A stretch of DNA of 64,000 nt from JAHJDS01 sp964569795 (GCA_964569795.1 CAZMVB010000017.1:1-64000); one strand, 5' to 3'. Shown: positions 17,552-26,430, numbered from the stretch's first letter. Made by a program: numbers and translations. Notes: a model not told the origin generated them from the sequence alone.

Positions 17552-18162
17552 GCGCCATCCAGTTACAGATCGACGGGCGACCGGTCGAGGCCGAGGACGG
17601 AATGACCGTCCTGGAGGCGGCCCAGCGGGCCGGGATAACCATACCGACGCTTTGTTATCACCAGAAACTGGAGCCCTATGGCGGCTGCCGGATCTGCTCG
17701 GTGGAGGTGGAAGAGCGCGGCCGGACCAGGCTGGTCGTCTCCTGCGTCTATCCGGCCACCGACGGTCTGGTGGTCACGACCCGGTCGGAGAAGATCGACC
17801 TGGTCCGCAAGGTGATCCTGGAACTGCTCCTGGCCCACGCCCCCCAGTCCATGGTCCTTCTGGAACTGGCCAAGGAGTACGGGGCGGACAAGGATCGTTT
17901 CCAGAAGCAGGCCTCGTTCTGCATTCATTGCGGCCTGTGCGTCAGGTACTGCGCCGAGGTCAAGCAGAAGAACGCCGTCGGCTTTATCGACCGGGGCACG
18001 AGAAAGGAAATCAGTTTCGTTCCGAAAATAGCCGCCCAGGAGTGCTGGAAGTGCAAGGAGTGTTTTCCGCTCTGTCCGACCTCGGCCCTGCAGGCGGCCT
18101 ACGTCCTGACCGAAGGCCTGACCTCGACCGAGCCTTCCTTCAAGGCCGCGGCGGATGATTAG
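17548..18162 (+). CDS. bamI: NuoG N-terminal-like ferredoxin subunit BamI
   Basis: A 204-residue protein equivalent to the N-terminal quarter of NuoG. It has a plant-type [2Fe-2S] domain (LCYHQKLEPYGGCRICSVEVEE, then VVSCVYP) and a C-terminal ferredoxin part (CIHCGLCVRYCAE, CWKCKECFPLCPT). It completes the BamGHI electron-input module. It overlaps bamH. The same module occurs fused to an HdrA fragment at 30048, which makes this free-standing copy a useful comparison. It is the last gene of the bam operon; the convergent fdhD lies 110 bases further on and no clear terminator is visible between them. Confidence 0.9.
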   Translation: MSAIQLQIDGRPVEAEDGMTVLEAAQRAGITIPTLCYHQKLEPYGGCRICSVEVEERGRTRLVVSCVYPATDGLVVTTRSEKIDLVRKVILELLLAHAPQSMVLLELAKEYGADKDRFQKQASFCIHCGLCVRYCAEVKQKNAVGFIDRGTRKEISFVPKIAAQECWKCKECFPLCPTSALQAAYVLTEGLTSTEPSFKAAADD

Positions 18163-18271
18163 CGCTTGGACCGAACAGCCGGTTTTCAGCCAATAACCGA
18201 TCGACCGAAAATTTTCGCCGGGCAATCCGCCCCAGGCTGATCCCAGGGGTGCCGGGACGGCGTGATTCGGC

Positions 18272-19120
18272 CTAGCCCGATGCGGGGACGGCGTCGAAGT
18301 CAACCCGGTCGCCGCCGTTATAGACCAGAAACCGGGTGCCCTTGGCCCGGCCGATGACGATCATGCCCATGTCCCGGGCCAGGTCCAGGCTCATCTGGCT
18401 CACGCCGGATCGGGAGATCAGGACCGGGATGCCCATGAAGGCCGCCTTCATCACGATCTCCGAGGTCAGCCGGCCGGTGGTGAACAGGATCTTGTCGTCT
18501 CCGGTCATGTGGTCCAGCCACATCCGCCCGGCGATGGCGTCGGCCGCGTTGTGCCGGCCCACGTCCTCCACGGCCATGAGCACCCGGTCTCCCTGGCAGA
18601 GGCAGCAGCCGTGCACCGAGCCGGCCGAGCGATAGACCGGGTTCAGGCCGGCCACGGCCTTGAGCACCCGGTAGATGGTGGACTGGCGGACCCGCACCTG
18701 GGGCAGCTTCTGCTCGTAGAGCTTGTCCACGGTGCAACTGAACACGGTCCCCTGGCCGCAGCCGCTGGTCACGGTCACCCGGGAGAGTTTTTCGTCCAGG
18801 TCCGGGATGCCCTGGCCGTGCCGGGTGGCCACGTCCACCGTCTCCCGGGCCCAGTCCACGGAGACCGACTCGATGTCCTCGATGCGCTCCAGCAGGCGCT
18901 GGTTGTGGAGATAGCCCAGGGCCAATTCCTCGGGATGGGTGCCCAGGGTCATCAGGGTGACTATCTCCCGGCCGTCCACCTTGATGGTCAGCGGTGACTC
19001 GCCGGGGATGGCCACCTGCCTGGTCTTGCCCCGGTGGTCAACCACCTCCAACTGGTGCACCGGCTGGAGCCCGGCCCGGCTCATACGGGGTTGGCCGGAT
19101 TTTTCAGTTGCCGTGGTCAT
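18272..19120 (-). CDS. fdhD: FdhD-type sulfurtransferase for molybdenum/tungsten cofactor
   Basis: A 282-residue protein convergent to bam, with an ATG start and GAGG upstream. FdhD carries sulfur to the metal of bis-pterin cofactors in formate dehydrogenases. Family signs are the strand MTLGTHPEELALGYL, the glycine/cysteine segment VTSGCGQGTVFSC (in place of the common CxxC loop), GSVHGCCLCQGD, and the strongly conserved EDVGRHNAADAIAG followed by FTTGRLTSEIV and ISRSGVS. No formate dehydrogenase is in the window. Since a tungsten bis-pterin enzyme (BamB) is encoded next door, a link between the two is tempting but unproven. Confidence 0.88.
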   Translation of the reverse strand: MTTATEKSGQPRMSRAGLQPVHQLEVVDHRGKTRQVAIPGESPLTIKVDGREIVTLMTLGTHPEELALGYLHNQRLLERIEDIESVSVDWARETVDVATRHGQGIPDLDEKLSRVTVTSGCGQGTVFSCTVDKLYEQKLPQVRVRQSTIYRVLKAVAGLNPVYRSAGSVHGCCLCQGDRVLMAVEDVGRHNAADAIAGRMWLDHMTGDDKILFTTGRLTSEIVMKAAFMGIPVLISRSGVSQMSLDLARDMGMIVIGRAKGTRFLVYNGGDRVDFDAVPASG

Positions 19121-19429
19121 GATCCTCGTTCACCCGTCCCGGCGTCTGATCCATCAGGGGGGTCACCCTGAATCGTATCACGGCCTTGGTCTCATTTCAT
19201 GGTCCAGCCGCCGCTCCTCGTGCCCGGGCCGGACCGTCCTCGGCCGGCCGCCCCTTAATGTACCATCCTTTGGTCCCGGGCCCGATTGATTTTTCGGATA
19301 TTCCCGGAACCGGGCGGTCCGAATCCCTGTCCTGGCCCGGGAAAACCGAGACATCGGCCCCAAAATGATTTATGATTATAAAGTTATACGAGGCTCAATT
19401 CTGTCGAGGACCACTCACGGAAGACGCGG
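19121..19429. other. Divergent intergenic region between fdhD and the sigma-54 activator
   Basis: This region separates the minus-strand fdhD from the plus-strand regulator. The right-hand 70 bases contain an A+T-rich patch (19366-19390) with TATGAT and TATAAA-like hexamers that could hold a -10 box, but no convincing -35 box is placed. No protein or RNA gene is seen. Confidence 0.4.
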
Positions 19430-21151
19430 ATGCCGAGCGCCTCTCTGGATCATATCGACGCCGGCTACCTGGCCGTTGACGCCGACCGCCGGATCATCGC
19501 CTTCAACGCCAAGGCCGAGGCCCTGACCGGACTGTCCCGGCCGGCGGTCCTGGGGCGGCCGTGCTTCGAGGTCTTCGCCGACTGGCGCTGCCGGGAGACC
19601 TGTCCCCTGAACCAGGCGTCGCCCGCTGAGGCCGATTGCACCCGGGCCCACCACCTCAAGATCGAGACCAAGGAGGGGGCGGTCGTCCTGGTCCGGAAGA
19701 CGGTCCGGCCCCTGACCGACGGCCGGGGACGGGTCGGCGGGCTGGCCGAGACCCTGATCGAACACACGGCCCCGGTGGCGGGGGGACAGCACCACCTGCG
19801 GCTGGTCCTGGATTCCATGAACCTGGGCGTCTTCACCACGGACCGGGACGGCCGGATCACCTTTTTCAACCAGATGGCGGAACAGATCACCGGCCTGCGG
19901 AAACACCTGGCCCTGGGCCGGACCTGCCGCGAGGTCCTGGGCTCGACCCTGTGCGACACGGGGTGTCCCCTGACCCGGGCCATTCAGACCGGCCGGGCCC
20001 AGGTCGAACAGGAGGCGGTCTTCGTCCGCCAGGACGGCCGGAGCGTGGTCCCGGTCTCGGAGGCGGCCGTGCCCCTGCTGGGTCCGGACGGTTCGGTCCG
20101 CGGCGCGGTGGGCACCTTCCGGGCCCTGGAGCTGTCCCGGGCCGTGGAGAGCCGGGTCAAACAGGCCGTCAACTGGGAGGACTTCATCGGCCAGAGCCCC
20201 AAGATCAAGCGTATCTTCGAGGTCCTGAGACTGGTCGCCCCCACCGCGACGACCATCCTCATCGAGGGGCCGACCGGGGTGGGCAAGGACCTCCTCAGCC
20301 GGATCATCCACCACCAGAGCCCGCGCCGCAAGGGCCCCCTGGTCAAGGTCAACTGCGCCGCCCTGCCCGAGACCCTGCTCGAGTCGGAGATGTTCGGCTA
20401 CGTCAAGGGGGCCTTCACCGGGGCCGAGGGCAACAAGCCGGGCCGGTTCGAACTGGCCGACCGGGGGACCATCTTCCTGGACGAGATCGGCGAGGTCCCC
20501 CTGGCCCTCCAGGCCAAGCTGCTCCGGGTCATCGAGGACCAGGAGTACTACCCCCTGGGGGCCCGCCAGACGACCAGGGTGGACGTCCGGATCGTGGCCG
20601 CCACCAACCAGCCCCTCCTCCAGGAGGTCGAGGCCGGCCGGTTCCGGGAAGACCTCTACTTCCGGCTCAACGTCGTCCGGCTCTATATCCCGCCCCTCAA
20701 GGAGAGGCCCGAGGACATTCCCCTCTACCTCAACCGGTTCATCCAGCGCCGTAACATCGAGAAGGGGACGTTCATCTGCCGGGTGTCCGAGGCTGCCCTG
20801 GAGGCCCTGCTCAACTACGATTACCCGGGCAACGTCCGGGAGCTGGAAAATATCCTGGAGCACGCCTGCCTCCTCTGCCAGGGGGACGTCATCCAGTTCG
20901 ATCACCTGCCCCTGTACATGGTCGAACGCCTGTCCGACCGCCAGCAGCCGTCCACCCCGGTCCCGGCCGACCTGGCCGAGGGGCCGGTCTGTGCCCCCGG
21001 CTCCGGCCAGGAGGCGGCCGATCCCGAACGGGCCCGGATCATCAAGGCCCTGGCCGACAATCAGTGGCAGCGGCGGCGGGCGGCCGAGGCCCTGGGCGTG
21101 GATCGGACCACGCTCTGGCGGTGGATGAAGCGTTTCAATATAGGTCAATAA
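19430..21151 (+). CDS. Sigma-54-dependent transcriptional activator with two Cys-containing PAS domains
   Basis: 573 residues. Two PAS domains (about 1-110 and 120-235) each carry a conserved cysteine pair at the same place, CRETCPL and CDTGCPL, suggestive of a redox or metal-cluster switch. The AAA+ domain (about 245-480) has Walker A GPTGVGKD, the sigma-54 contact loop GAFTGA, Walker B IFLDEIGEV and the arginine finger region FREDLYFRLNVV. A Fis-type helix-turn-helix is at the end (RRRAAEALGVDRTTLWRWMKR). The palindromes and sigma-54 promoter directly downstream, in front of the kinase/hdr block, are its likely target. Its position between bam and hdr would also allow it to control bam, but no sigma-54 site was found in front of bamB. 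Confidence 0.9.
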   Translation: MPSASLDHIDAGYLAVDADRRIIAFNAKAEALTGLSRPAVLGRPCFEVFADWRCRETCPLNQASPAEADCTRAHHLKIETKEGAVVLVRKTVRPLTDGRGRVGGLAETLIEHTAPVAGGQHHLRLVLDSMNLGVFTTDRDGRITFFNQMAEQITGLRKHLALGRTCREVLGSTLCDTGCPLTRAIQTGRAQVEQEAVFVRQDGRSVVPVSEAAVPLLGPDGSVRGAVGTFRALELSRAVESRVKQAVNWEDFIGQSPKIKRIFEVLRLVAPTATTILIEGPTGVGKDLLSRIIHHQSPRRKGPLVKVNCAALPETLLESEMFGYVKGAFTGAEGNKPGRFELADRGTIFLDEIGEVPLALQAKLLRVIEDQEYYPLGARQTTRVDVRIVAATNQPLLQEVEAGRFREDLYFRLNVVRLYIPPLKERPEDIPLYLNRFIQRRNIEKGTFICRVSEAALEALLNYDYPGNVRELENILEHACLLCQGDVIQFDHLPLYMVERLSDRQQPSTPVPADLAEGPVCAPGSGQEAADPERARIIKALADNQWQRRRAAEALGVDRTTLWRWMKRFNIGQ

Positions 21152-21228
21152 ATTTAATAACTTAAAATCTGATTTCAGCTTTAGCCCATAAATACTCGGT
21201 TCCAATTGAAAAGGGTGTTGGCCGCCCC

Positions 21229-21274
21229 GCAACGTTGCGCAACTATGCAACACAAAGCCGCAACAATGAGTTGC
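21229..21274 (+). promoter_or_regulatory. Cluster of palindromes, probable activator binding sites
   Basis: Two overlapping perfect 10-bp palindromes, GCAACGTTGC (21229-21238) and GTTGCGCAAC (21234-21243), are followed by GCAAC-AATGA-GTTGC (21260-21274). All share the GTTGC/GCAAC half-site. They lie about 75-120 bases upstream of the sigma-54 promoter, the usual place for enhancer-binding-protein sites, and just behind the activator gene. Confidence 0.68.
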
Positions 21275-21346
21275 AAGCGCGGGCCGGGTCGGATGGCCCC
21301 TAGGGTCAACAGACAGATATGATTTAATATTTTATAACAACAAACC

Positions 21347-21363
21347 TTGGCATGACTCCTGCC
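21347..21363 (+). promoter_or_regulatory. Sigma-54 (-24/-12) promoter of the kinase/hdr block
   Basis: TTGGCATGACTCCTGCC fits the -24/-12 consensus, with GG at 21349-21350 and GC at 21361-21362 separated by the required ten bases. There is one deviation in each half (CAT for CAC and CTGC for TTGC). The kinase ATG is 32 bases downstream. Confidence 0.7.
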
Positions 21364-21394
21364 CCTACCCGTAGCGGATTCATCAGGGAAAACC

Positions 21395-23698
21395 ATGGAC
21401 CCGGACAACGCCACGATCTCGATTCGACGCCGCCTCTGGTTCAAGCTGACCGTCTCGGTGGGCGTGGTCTGGGGTCTGCTCATGACCGGGTTCACCCTGG
21501 TCGAGGTCCGCTCCCTGGACCGCCGGGCGGTGGAGGCCAAGCTCCAGAGCGCCCGGTGGTTCTCGGACACCATCAAGCGGGCCTCGCGGTACAGCATGCT
21601 CAAGTACCAGCCGACGATCCTGCGGGAGATCATCAAGGACGTGGGCCTCCAGCCCGGGGTGGAGACGGTCCGGGTCTTCAACAAGAGCGGCCGGATCATG
21701 TACAGCTCGCGCCAGTCCGAGATCGGGACCCAGGTCAACATGAAGGCCGAGGCCTGCTACGCCTGTCATTTCCGGGACCGGCCCCTGGAGCGCCTGCCGT
21801 TCAACAAGCGGAGCCGGATCTTCACCACCGCCGGGCCCGGGGGTCACCGGGTGGTCAGCGTCATCAATCCGATCTACAACGAGCCGGCCTGCTACACCCA
21901 GTGCCACGCCAACCACCCGGCCGACCGGTCGGTCCTGGGGGTGCTGGACATCGGGGTTTCCCTGGCCGGGGTGGATCGGGGGGTGGCCGCGACCACGGGC
22001 AAGGTGATCGTCTTCTCGATCGTCATCTTCGTGGCCCTGGCGGCGGTGATGTCCCTGTTCATCTTCCTGTTCGTCAACCGGCCCCTGTCCTCGCTGCTGG
22101 GGGCCACCCGCCGCATTCGGGCGGGCGACTACGAGCATCCGGTCGCGGCCAAGACCACCGACGAGATCAGCACCGTGGCCGAATCGTTCGAGGAGATGCG
22201 CCGGGCCATCAAGGAAAAGACCGAGGCCCTGGAGGAGAGCCGGCGCCGGTTCCAGACCCTGTTCGAGCAGGTGCCCTGCTACGTCACGGTCCAGGACCGC
22301 GATTTCAAGCTGATCGGCTTCAACAAGCTGTTCGAGCGGGACTTCGAGGCCCAGGTGGGCGAATACTGCTTCCGGGCCTACAAGGGCCGGGACTCGATCT
22401 GCGAGCACTGCAGCGTCAAGCGGACCTTTGCCGACGGCCAGACCCATTCCTCCGAGGAGGTGGTTCAAGGCGCCGACGGCGCCACCAACTACATCCTGAA
22501 CCTGACCGCCCCGGTGGTGGACCGGGCCGGCGAGATCGTGGCCGTGATGGAGATGGCCACCGACGTCACGGCGATCCACCGCCTGGAGGACGAACTGCGG
22601 GCCAGCGAGGAAAAGTACCGCCTCTTCTTCAACAACGACCCCAACCCCATCTTCGTCTTTGACCAGGCCACCTTCGAGATCCTGGACGCCAACGACCCGG
22701 CCTCGATCCAGTACCGGTTCGCCAAGGCGGAGCTGATCGGCCGGTCCTTTGTGGACCTGACCGCGGCCCAGGACCGGACCCGGGTGGAGCACTTCGTGAC
22801 CTCGGGTCACGGCTTTCTGCCCCGGGCGATCCAGGTCCGGCGGGACGGCACCGAGTTGTTCGTCAATCTCCGGGCCTCTTACGGCACCTATCTGGGACGG
22901 CGGGCGGTGATCGTCGCCGCGGCCGACATCACCGAGCAGCTCCACACCGAGCAGCGGCTCTTTCAGGCGGCCAAGATGGCCACCCTGGGCGAGATGTCGG
23001 CCGGCGTGGCCCACGAGCTGAACCAGCCGCTGTCGGTTTTGGGGACCGGGGCCAACTACCTGGTCAAGCACGTGGACCGCCATGGTGCCGTCGAGCCGGA
23101 GGTCCTCCGCGAGGTGGCCGTGGAGATGGTCGGCCAGGTCGAGCGGGCGGCCCGGATCATCGGGCACCTGCGCGAATTCGGCCGCAAGAGCGACGTCGAG
23201 CGGACCCGGGTGGACCTCAACCGGCCCATCCGGGGGGTGTTCAAGCTGCTGGGCCAGCAGCTTCGGGTCAGGGACATCAAGGTCGAACTGGACCTGGTTT
23301 ACAACCTGCCGCCCATCTGGGGGGACGCCAACCGCCTGGAGCAGGTGTTCATCAATCTGGTTCTGAACGCCCGGGACGCCATCGAGGAGCGGCGGGCCAA
23401 GGAGGGGGTCCGGGTGCCCGGGCTGATCCGGGTCACCACCACCCGGGCCGACGGTCGGGTCATGGCCAGCGTGGCCGACAACGGTCCGGGCGTACCCGAT
23501 TCGGACAAGGACCGCATCTTCGACCCGTTTTTCACCACCAAGGACGTGGGTCAGGGCACGGGCCTGGGGCTGTCCATTTCCTACGGCATCGTCCGGGACT
23601 ACGACGGGACGATCACCGTCAAGGACCGCCCGGGCGGCGGGGCCGTGTTCGAGCTGTCCTTCCCGGCCGCGGGTGAAGAGGACGACGGCCGTGATTGA
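21395..23698 (+). CDS. Sensor histidine kinase with haem-c-like motifs in the periplasmic domain
   Basis: 767 residues. A transmembrane helix (about 12-32), a periplasmic domain (about 35-200), a second helix (about 202-226) and HAMP are followed by two PAS domains and a kinase core. The periplasmic domain has C121-Y-A-C124-H, a canonical CxxCH haem-c attachment motif, and C166-Y-T-Q-C170-H followed by a His-Pro, a CX3CH variant. PAS1 contains a cysteine pair (YCFRAYKGRDSICEHC). The kinase has the phospho-acceptor His in GVAHELNQPLSVLG, the N box NLVLNARDA, and DNGPGV and GTGLGLSIS. It would sense redox state or a small ligand outside the inner membrane. It is the first gene behind the sigma-54 promoter and overlaps the receiver-kinase gene. 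Confidence 0.88.
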   Translation: MDPDNATISIRRRLWFKLTVSVGVVWGLLMTGFTLVEVRSLDRRAVEAKLQSARWFSDTIKRASRYSMLKYQPTILREIIKDVGLQPGVETVRVFNKSGRIMYSSRQSEIGTQVNMKAEACYACHFRDRPLERLPFNKRSRIFTTAGPGGHRVVSVINPIYNEPACYTQCHANHPADRSVLGVLDIGVSLAGVDRGVAATTGKVIVFSIVIFVALAAVMSLFIFLFVNRPLSSLLGATRRIRAGDYEHPVAAKTTDEISTVAESFEEMRRAIKEKTEALEESRRRFQTLFEQVPCYVTVQDRDFKLIGFNKLFERDFEAQVGEYCFRAYKGRDSICEHCSVKRTFADGQTHSSEEVVQGADGATNYILNLTAPVVDRAGEIVAVMEMATDVTAIHRLEDELRASEEKYRLFFNNDPNPIFVFDQATFEILDANDPASIQYRFAKAELIGRSFVDLTAAQDRTRVEHFVTSGHGFLPRAIQVRRDGTELFVNLRASYGTYLGRRAVIVAAADITEQLHTEQRLFQAAKMATLGEMSAGVAHELNQPLSVLGTGANYLVKHVDRHGAVEPEVLREVAVEMVGQVERAARIIGHLREFGRKSDVERTRVDLNRPIRGVFKLLGQQLRVRDIKVELDLVYNLPPIWGDANRLEQVFINLVLNARDAIEERRAKEGVRVPGLIRVTTTRADGRVMASVADNGPGVPDSDKDRIFDPFFTTKDVGQGTGLGLSISYGIVRDYDGTITVKDRPGGGAVFELSFPAAGEEDDGRD

Positions 23699-24854
23699 GA
23701 ACCAGCCCTTCAGCAAGCTGCTGCTCATCGACGATGAGCCGGGTATCCGACGGATGATGTCCCTGGACCTGGAGGCCGACGGTTACCGGGTCTCGGTGGC
23801 CGAGGACGGCGCCTCGGGCCTGGAGGCCTTTGCCCGGGAAAGGCCCGACATCGTCCTGACCGACATCAAGATGCCGATCCTGGACGGTCTCGAGGTCCTC
23901 CAGCGGATCAAGGACCAGAGCCCCGAGACCGAGGTCATCGTCATCACCGGCCACGGCGACATGGAATCGGCCATCAAGTCGCTCCAGCTGGACGCCTCGG
24001 ATTTCATCACCAAGCCGGTCAACCCGACCGCCCTGGCGCTGGCCCTGAAGCGGGCCCGGGAGCGGCTGAGCCTGAAGACCCAGCTCCGGACCTACATGGA
24101 CGACCTGGAGGCCCGGGTGACCGACGCCACGCGCCGGGTGCTGCAGGCCGAGCGGCTGGCCGCCGTGGGGCAGACCGTGGCCGGCCTGGCCCACGCCGTC
24201 AAGAACATGCTCGGCGGACTGCGGGGCGGGAGCTACATGGTCCAGGAGGGTCTGGACCAGGACAACCGGGACCTGATGGGCCAGGGGTTGTCCATGCTCA
24301 ACCGCAACGTCCGGCGGGTGGCCGACTTCGTGAGCGACCTGTTGACCCTGTCCAGGCCGCGCCGGCCCGAGCGGGAGGCGGTGGACGCCGCCCGGCTGGC
24401 GGCCGAGGCGGTCGAGTGCCTGACGCCCGAGGCCCGGGCCAAGGGGGTGGACCTGGTCCTGAGCGGGGCGCCCGACGGCCTGGAGTTCTCGGCCGAACGA
24501 AGGCTGATCCTGGACGCGGTCCTGAATCTGCTGTCCAACGCCGTGGACGCCGCCGGCGAGGTGACCCGGGGCCGGGCGGAACTGGGGGTCCGGGAGCAGG
24601 GGGACGAGGTCGTCTTCGAGGTGATTGACAACGGTCCCGGGCTGACCGCCGAGGACCAGAAATGCATCTTCCAGGGCGTTTACAGCACCAAGGGCGCCGC
24701 CGGGACCGGCCTGGGCCTGATGGTCACCGACAAGACGGCCAAGGAGCACGGCGGGCGGGTGGAATACGAGGGCCTTTCCGGGCCGGGGGCGGTCTTCCGG
24801 CTGGTCCTTCCCCGGCGGGCGCCCGAAGGCGAGGGATCAACCGGGGCGGTTTGA
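23691..24854 (+). CDS. Receiver domain fused to a histidine kinase core
   Basis: 387 residues from the GTG at 23691, which overlaps the stop of the upstream kinase; an in-frame GTG at 23673 is less well placed for its ribosome site. The N-terminal receiver has LLLIDDEPG, the phosphorylated Asp in IVLTDIKMP, and the conserved Lys in FITKPVN. A coiled linker leads to a kinase core with GLAHAVKNMLGG as the phosphorylation site, then NLLSNAVDA, DNGPGLT and GTGLGLMV. Such receiver-kinase hybrids relay phosphate from a membrane kinase onward. The obvious input is the upstream sensor and the obvious acceptor is the lone receiver at 25419. Confidence 0.85.
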   Translation: MIENQPFSKLLLIDDEPGIRRMMSLDLEADGYRVSVAEDGASGLEAFARERPDIVLTDIKMPILDGLEVLQRIKDQSPETEVIVITGHGDMESAIKSLQLDASDFITKPVNPTALALALKRARERLSLKTQLRTYMDDLEARVTDATRRVLQAERLAAVGQTVAGLAHAVKNMLGGLRGGSYMVQEGLDQDNRDLMGQGLSMLNRNVRRVADFVSDLLTLSRPRRPEREAVDAARLAAEAVECLTPEARAKGVDLVLSGAPDGLEFSAERRLILDAVLNLLSNAVDAAGEVTRGRAELGVREQGDEVVFEVIDNGPGLTAEDQKCIFQGVYSTKGAAGTGLGLMVTDKTAKEHGGRVEYEGLSGPGAVFRLVLPRRAPEGEGSTGAV

Positions 24855-24915
24855 CCCCGGTTATTTGGCCGGGACCGACCACCTCGGTTCCGGACGGGAA
24901 AGGAGGGGCAGGAAC

Positions 24916-25404
24916 ATGGTTGGCTACAAAAACATCCTGTTCTGCACGGACTACTCCGAAGACGCCGACATCGCCTTCATCCACGCCGTGGACCTGGCGG
25001 AGCGGTACGGGGCCAAGCTGCACATCCTGCACGTGCTCCATTCGGGCCACCGTTACGCCCACTGGGAGACGGATGTGGGCCTGCCCATCGGCCAGGAGGA
25101 GTGGGCCAACCCCACGCCGGAGTTGATCGACCGGGTATCAAGGGCCGTCAAGGAACGCTACCAGGACCGGCTGGAGAACTTGGCCGACGTCACCTGGCTG
25201 GTGACGCCGGGGGTCCCCTTTGTCGAGATCGTCCGCTACGCCCGCGAGAACGACATCGACCTGATCGTCATGGGGGCCAAGGGCCGCAGCGAATTCGAGC
25301 CGACGTTTTACGGCAGCACCGTCGAAAACGTCTCCCGGCGGGCCCACTGCCACGTGATGGCCATCCGCAATCCGGAAAAGACGTACACCCTATCCGTGGG
25401 CTGA
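24916..25404 (+). CDS. Universal stress protein (UspA family)
   Basis: 162 residues starting at an ATG 15 bases after AGGAGG. A typical Usp fold: starts YKNILFCTDYSEDADIAF, and has the ATP-binding pattern G-x2-G-x9-G-S/T in MGAKGRSEFEPTFYGSTVENV. Usp proteins bind nucleotides and are induced in energy or redox stress. Placed between two signalling genes, it may modulate them, but this is inferred from position only. Confidence 0.87.
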   Translation: MVGYKNILFCTDYSEDADIAFIHAVDLAERYGAKLHILHVLHSGHRYAHWETDVGLPIGQEEWANPTPELIDRVSRAVKERYQDRLENLADVTWLVTPGVPFVEIVRYARENDIDLIVMGAKGRSEFEPTFYGSTVENVSRRAHCHVMAIRNPEKTYTLSVG

Positions 25405-25418
25405 GGGAGGAACGAGAC

Positions 25419-25811
25419 ATGGCAAAAAGAGTGCTGGTCGTGGACGATGAACTGGACATGAGGACCTACATCGCCACGCTGCTGGATTCAAACGGGTACA
25501 AGGCCGAGGTGGCCGAGAACGGGGTCCAGGGGATGACCCAGGTTCGGGACAAGAAACCGTCCCTGGTCATCCTGGACGTGATGATGCCCCAGGAGTCCGG
25601 GATCAAGATGTACCGGGACATCAAGACCAACGACACCTACAGCGACATCCCGGTCCTGGTCGTCTCCGGCCTGGCCAAGAAGACCTTTCTCCACTCCCAG
25701 AAGGTCATCGACAAGTTCAAGCGCCAGAGCGTGCCCGAGCCGGAAGGCTACATCGAAAAGCCGCCCGAGCCCGAGGAGCTGCTGGGCGAGGTCAAGCGGA
25801 TCATCGGTTAG
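25419..25811 (+). CDS. Stand-alone response regulator receiver
   Basis: 130 residues with no output domain. The acidic pocket is VVDDE, the phosphorylated Asp is in VILDVMMP, and the Lys is in YIEKPPEP. The segment before the conserved Lys is longer than usual (LAKKTFLHSQKVIDKF). GGGAGG precedes the ATG. It is 13 bases from hdrC, so it is probably co-expressed with the redox genes and could act on protein partners instead of DNA. Confidence 0.85.
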   Translation: MAKRVLVVDDELDMRTYIATLLDSNGYKAEVAENGVQGMTQVRDKKPSLVILDVMMPQESGIKMYRDIKTNDTYSDIPVLVVSGLAKKTFLHSQKVIDKFKRQSVPEPEGYIEKPPEPEELLGEVKRIIG

Positions 25812-25824
25812 GCGAGGACTGCCC

Positions 25825-26430
25825 ATGGCGGAACAACAGACGGTCCCGGAGGCGGCCACGCCTCCTCTGGACCAGATGATCGTCCCGACGAGTGAATTTC
25901 TGAGGCGGGTCGAGGCCGAAAGCGGGGTCAAGGCCGGCGCCTGTTACGGGTGCAAGCGGTGCAGCAACGGTTGCCCGGTGACCTTTGCCATGGACTATCA
26001 CCCCTACCAGGTGGTCCGGTACGTCCAGCTCGGTCTGCCCGAGCGCCTCGAGAATTCGCGCACCATCTGGGTCTGCGCCTCGTGCCAGACCTGCCTGACC
26101 CGGTGTCCCAACGAGGTCGATCTGCCCCGGCTGATGGACTACCTCAAGGAGACCGTGGTCAAACGGAAACTGCCCGTGGAGGAGAAGCGGACCAAGCTCT
26201 TTCACCGGCTCTTCCTGCGCGAGATCAAGGCCCGCGGAAGGGTCTTCGAGGGCTCGCTCATGACCCGCTACCTTATCCAGAGCGGGGCCATGTTCGGGCC
26301 CGAGGCCATGGCCAACGCCAAGCTCGGCCTGGCCATGTTCAAGCGGGGGCGGATGAAGCTGCTGCCCGCGGGGACCAAGGATCGGCGCTGGCTGAAAGGG
26401 GTTTTTAGGGACCCCGGGAGGAAGAAGTAG
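25825..26430 (+). CDS. hdrC: Heterodisulfide reductase subunit C-like protein
   Basis: 201 residues. Two ferredoxin-type [4Fe-4S] motifs, CYGCKRCSNGCPV and CASCQTCLTRCPN, are spaced as in HdrC; the rest is helical and basic at the end. HdrC relays electrons from HdrA to HdrB. It is the first redox gene of the block and its TAG abuts the GTG of hdrB with no gap. Confidence 0.88.
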   Translation: MAEQQTVPEAATPPLDQMIVPTSEFLRRVEAESGVKAGACYGCKRCSNGCPVTFAMDYHPYQVVRYVQLGLPERLENSRTIWVCASCQTCLTRCPNEVDLPRLMDYLKETVVKRKLPVEEKRTKLFHRLFLREIKARGRVFEGSLMTRYLIQSGAMFGPEAMANAKLGLAMFKRGRMKLLPAGTKDRRWLKGVFRDPGRKK

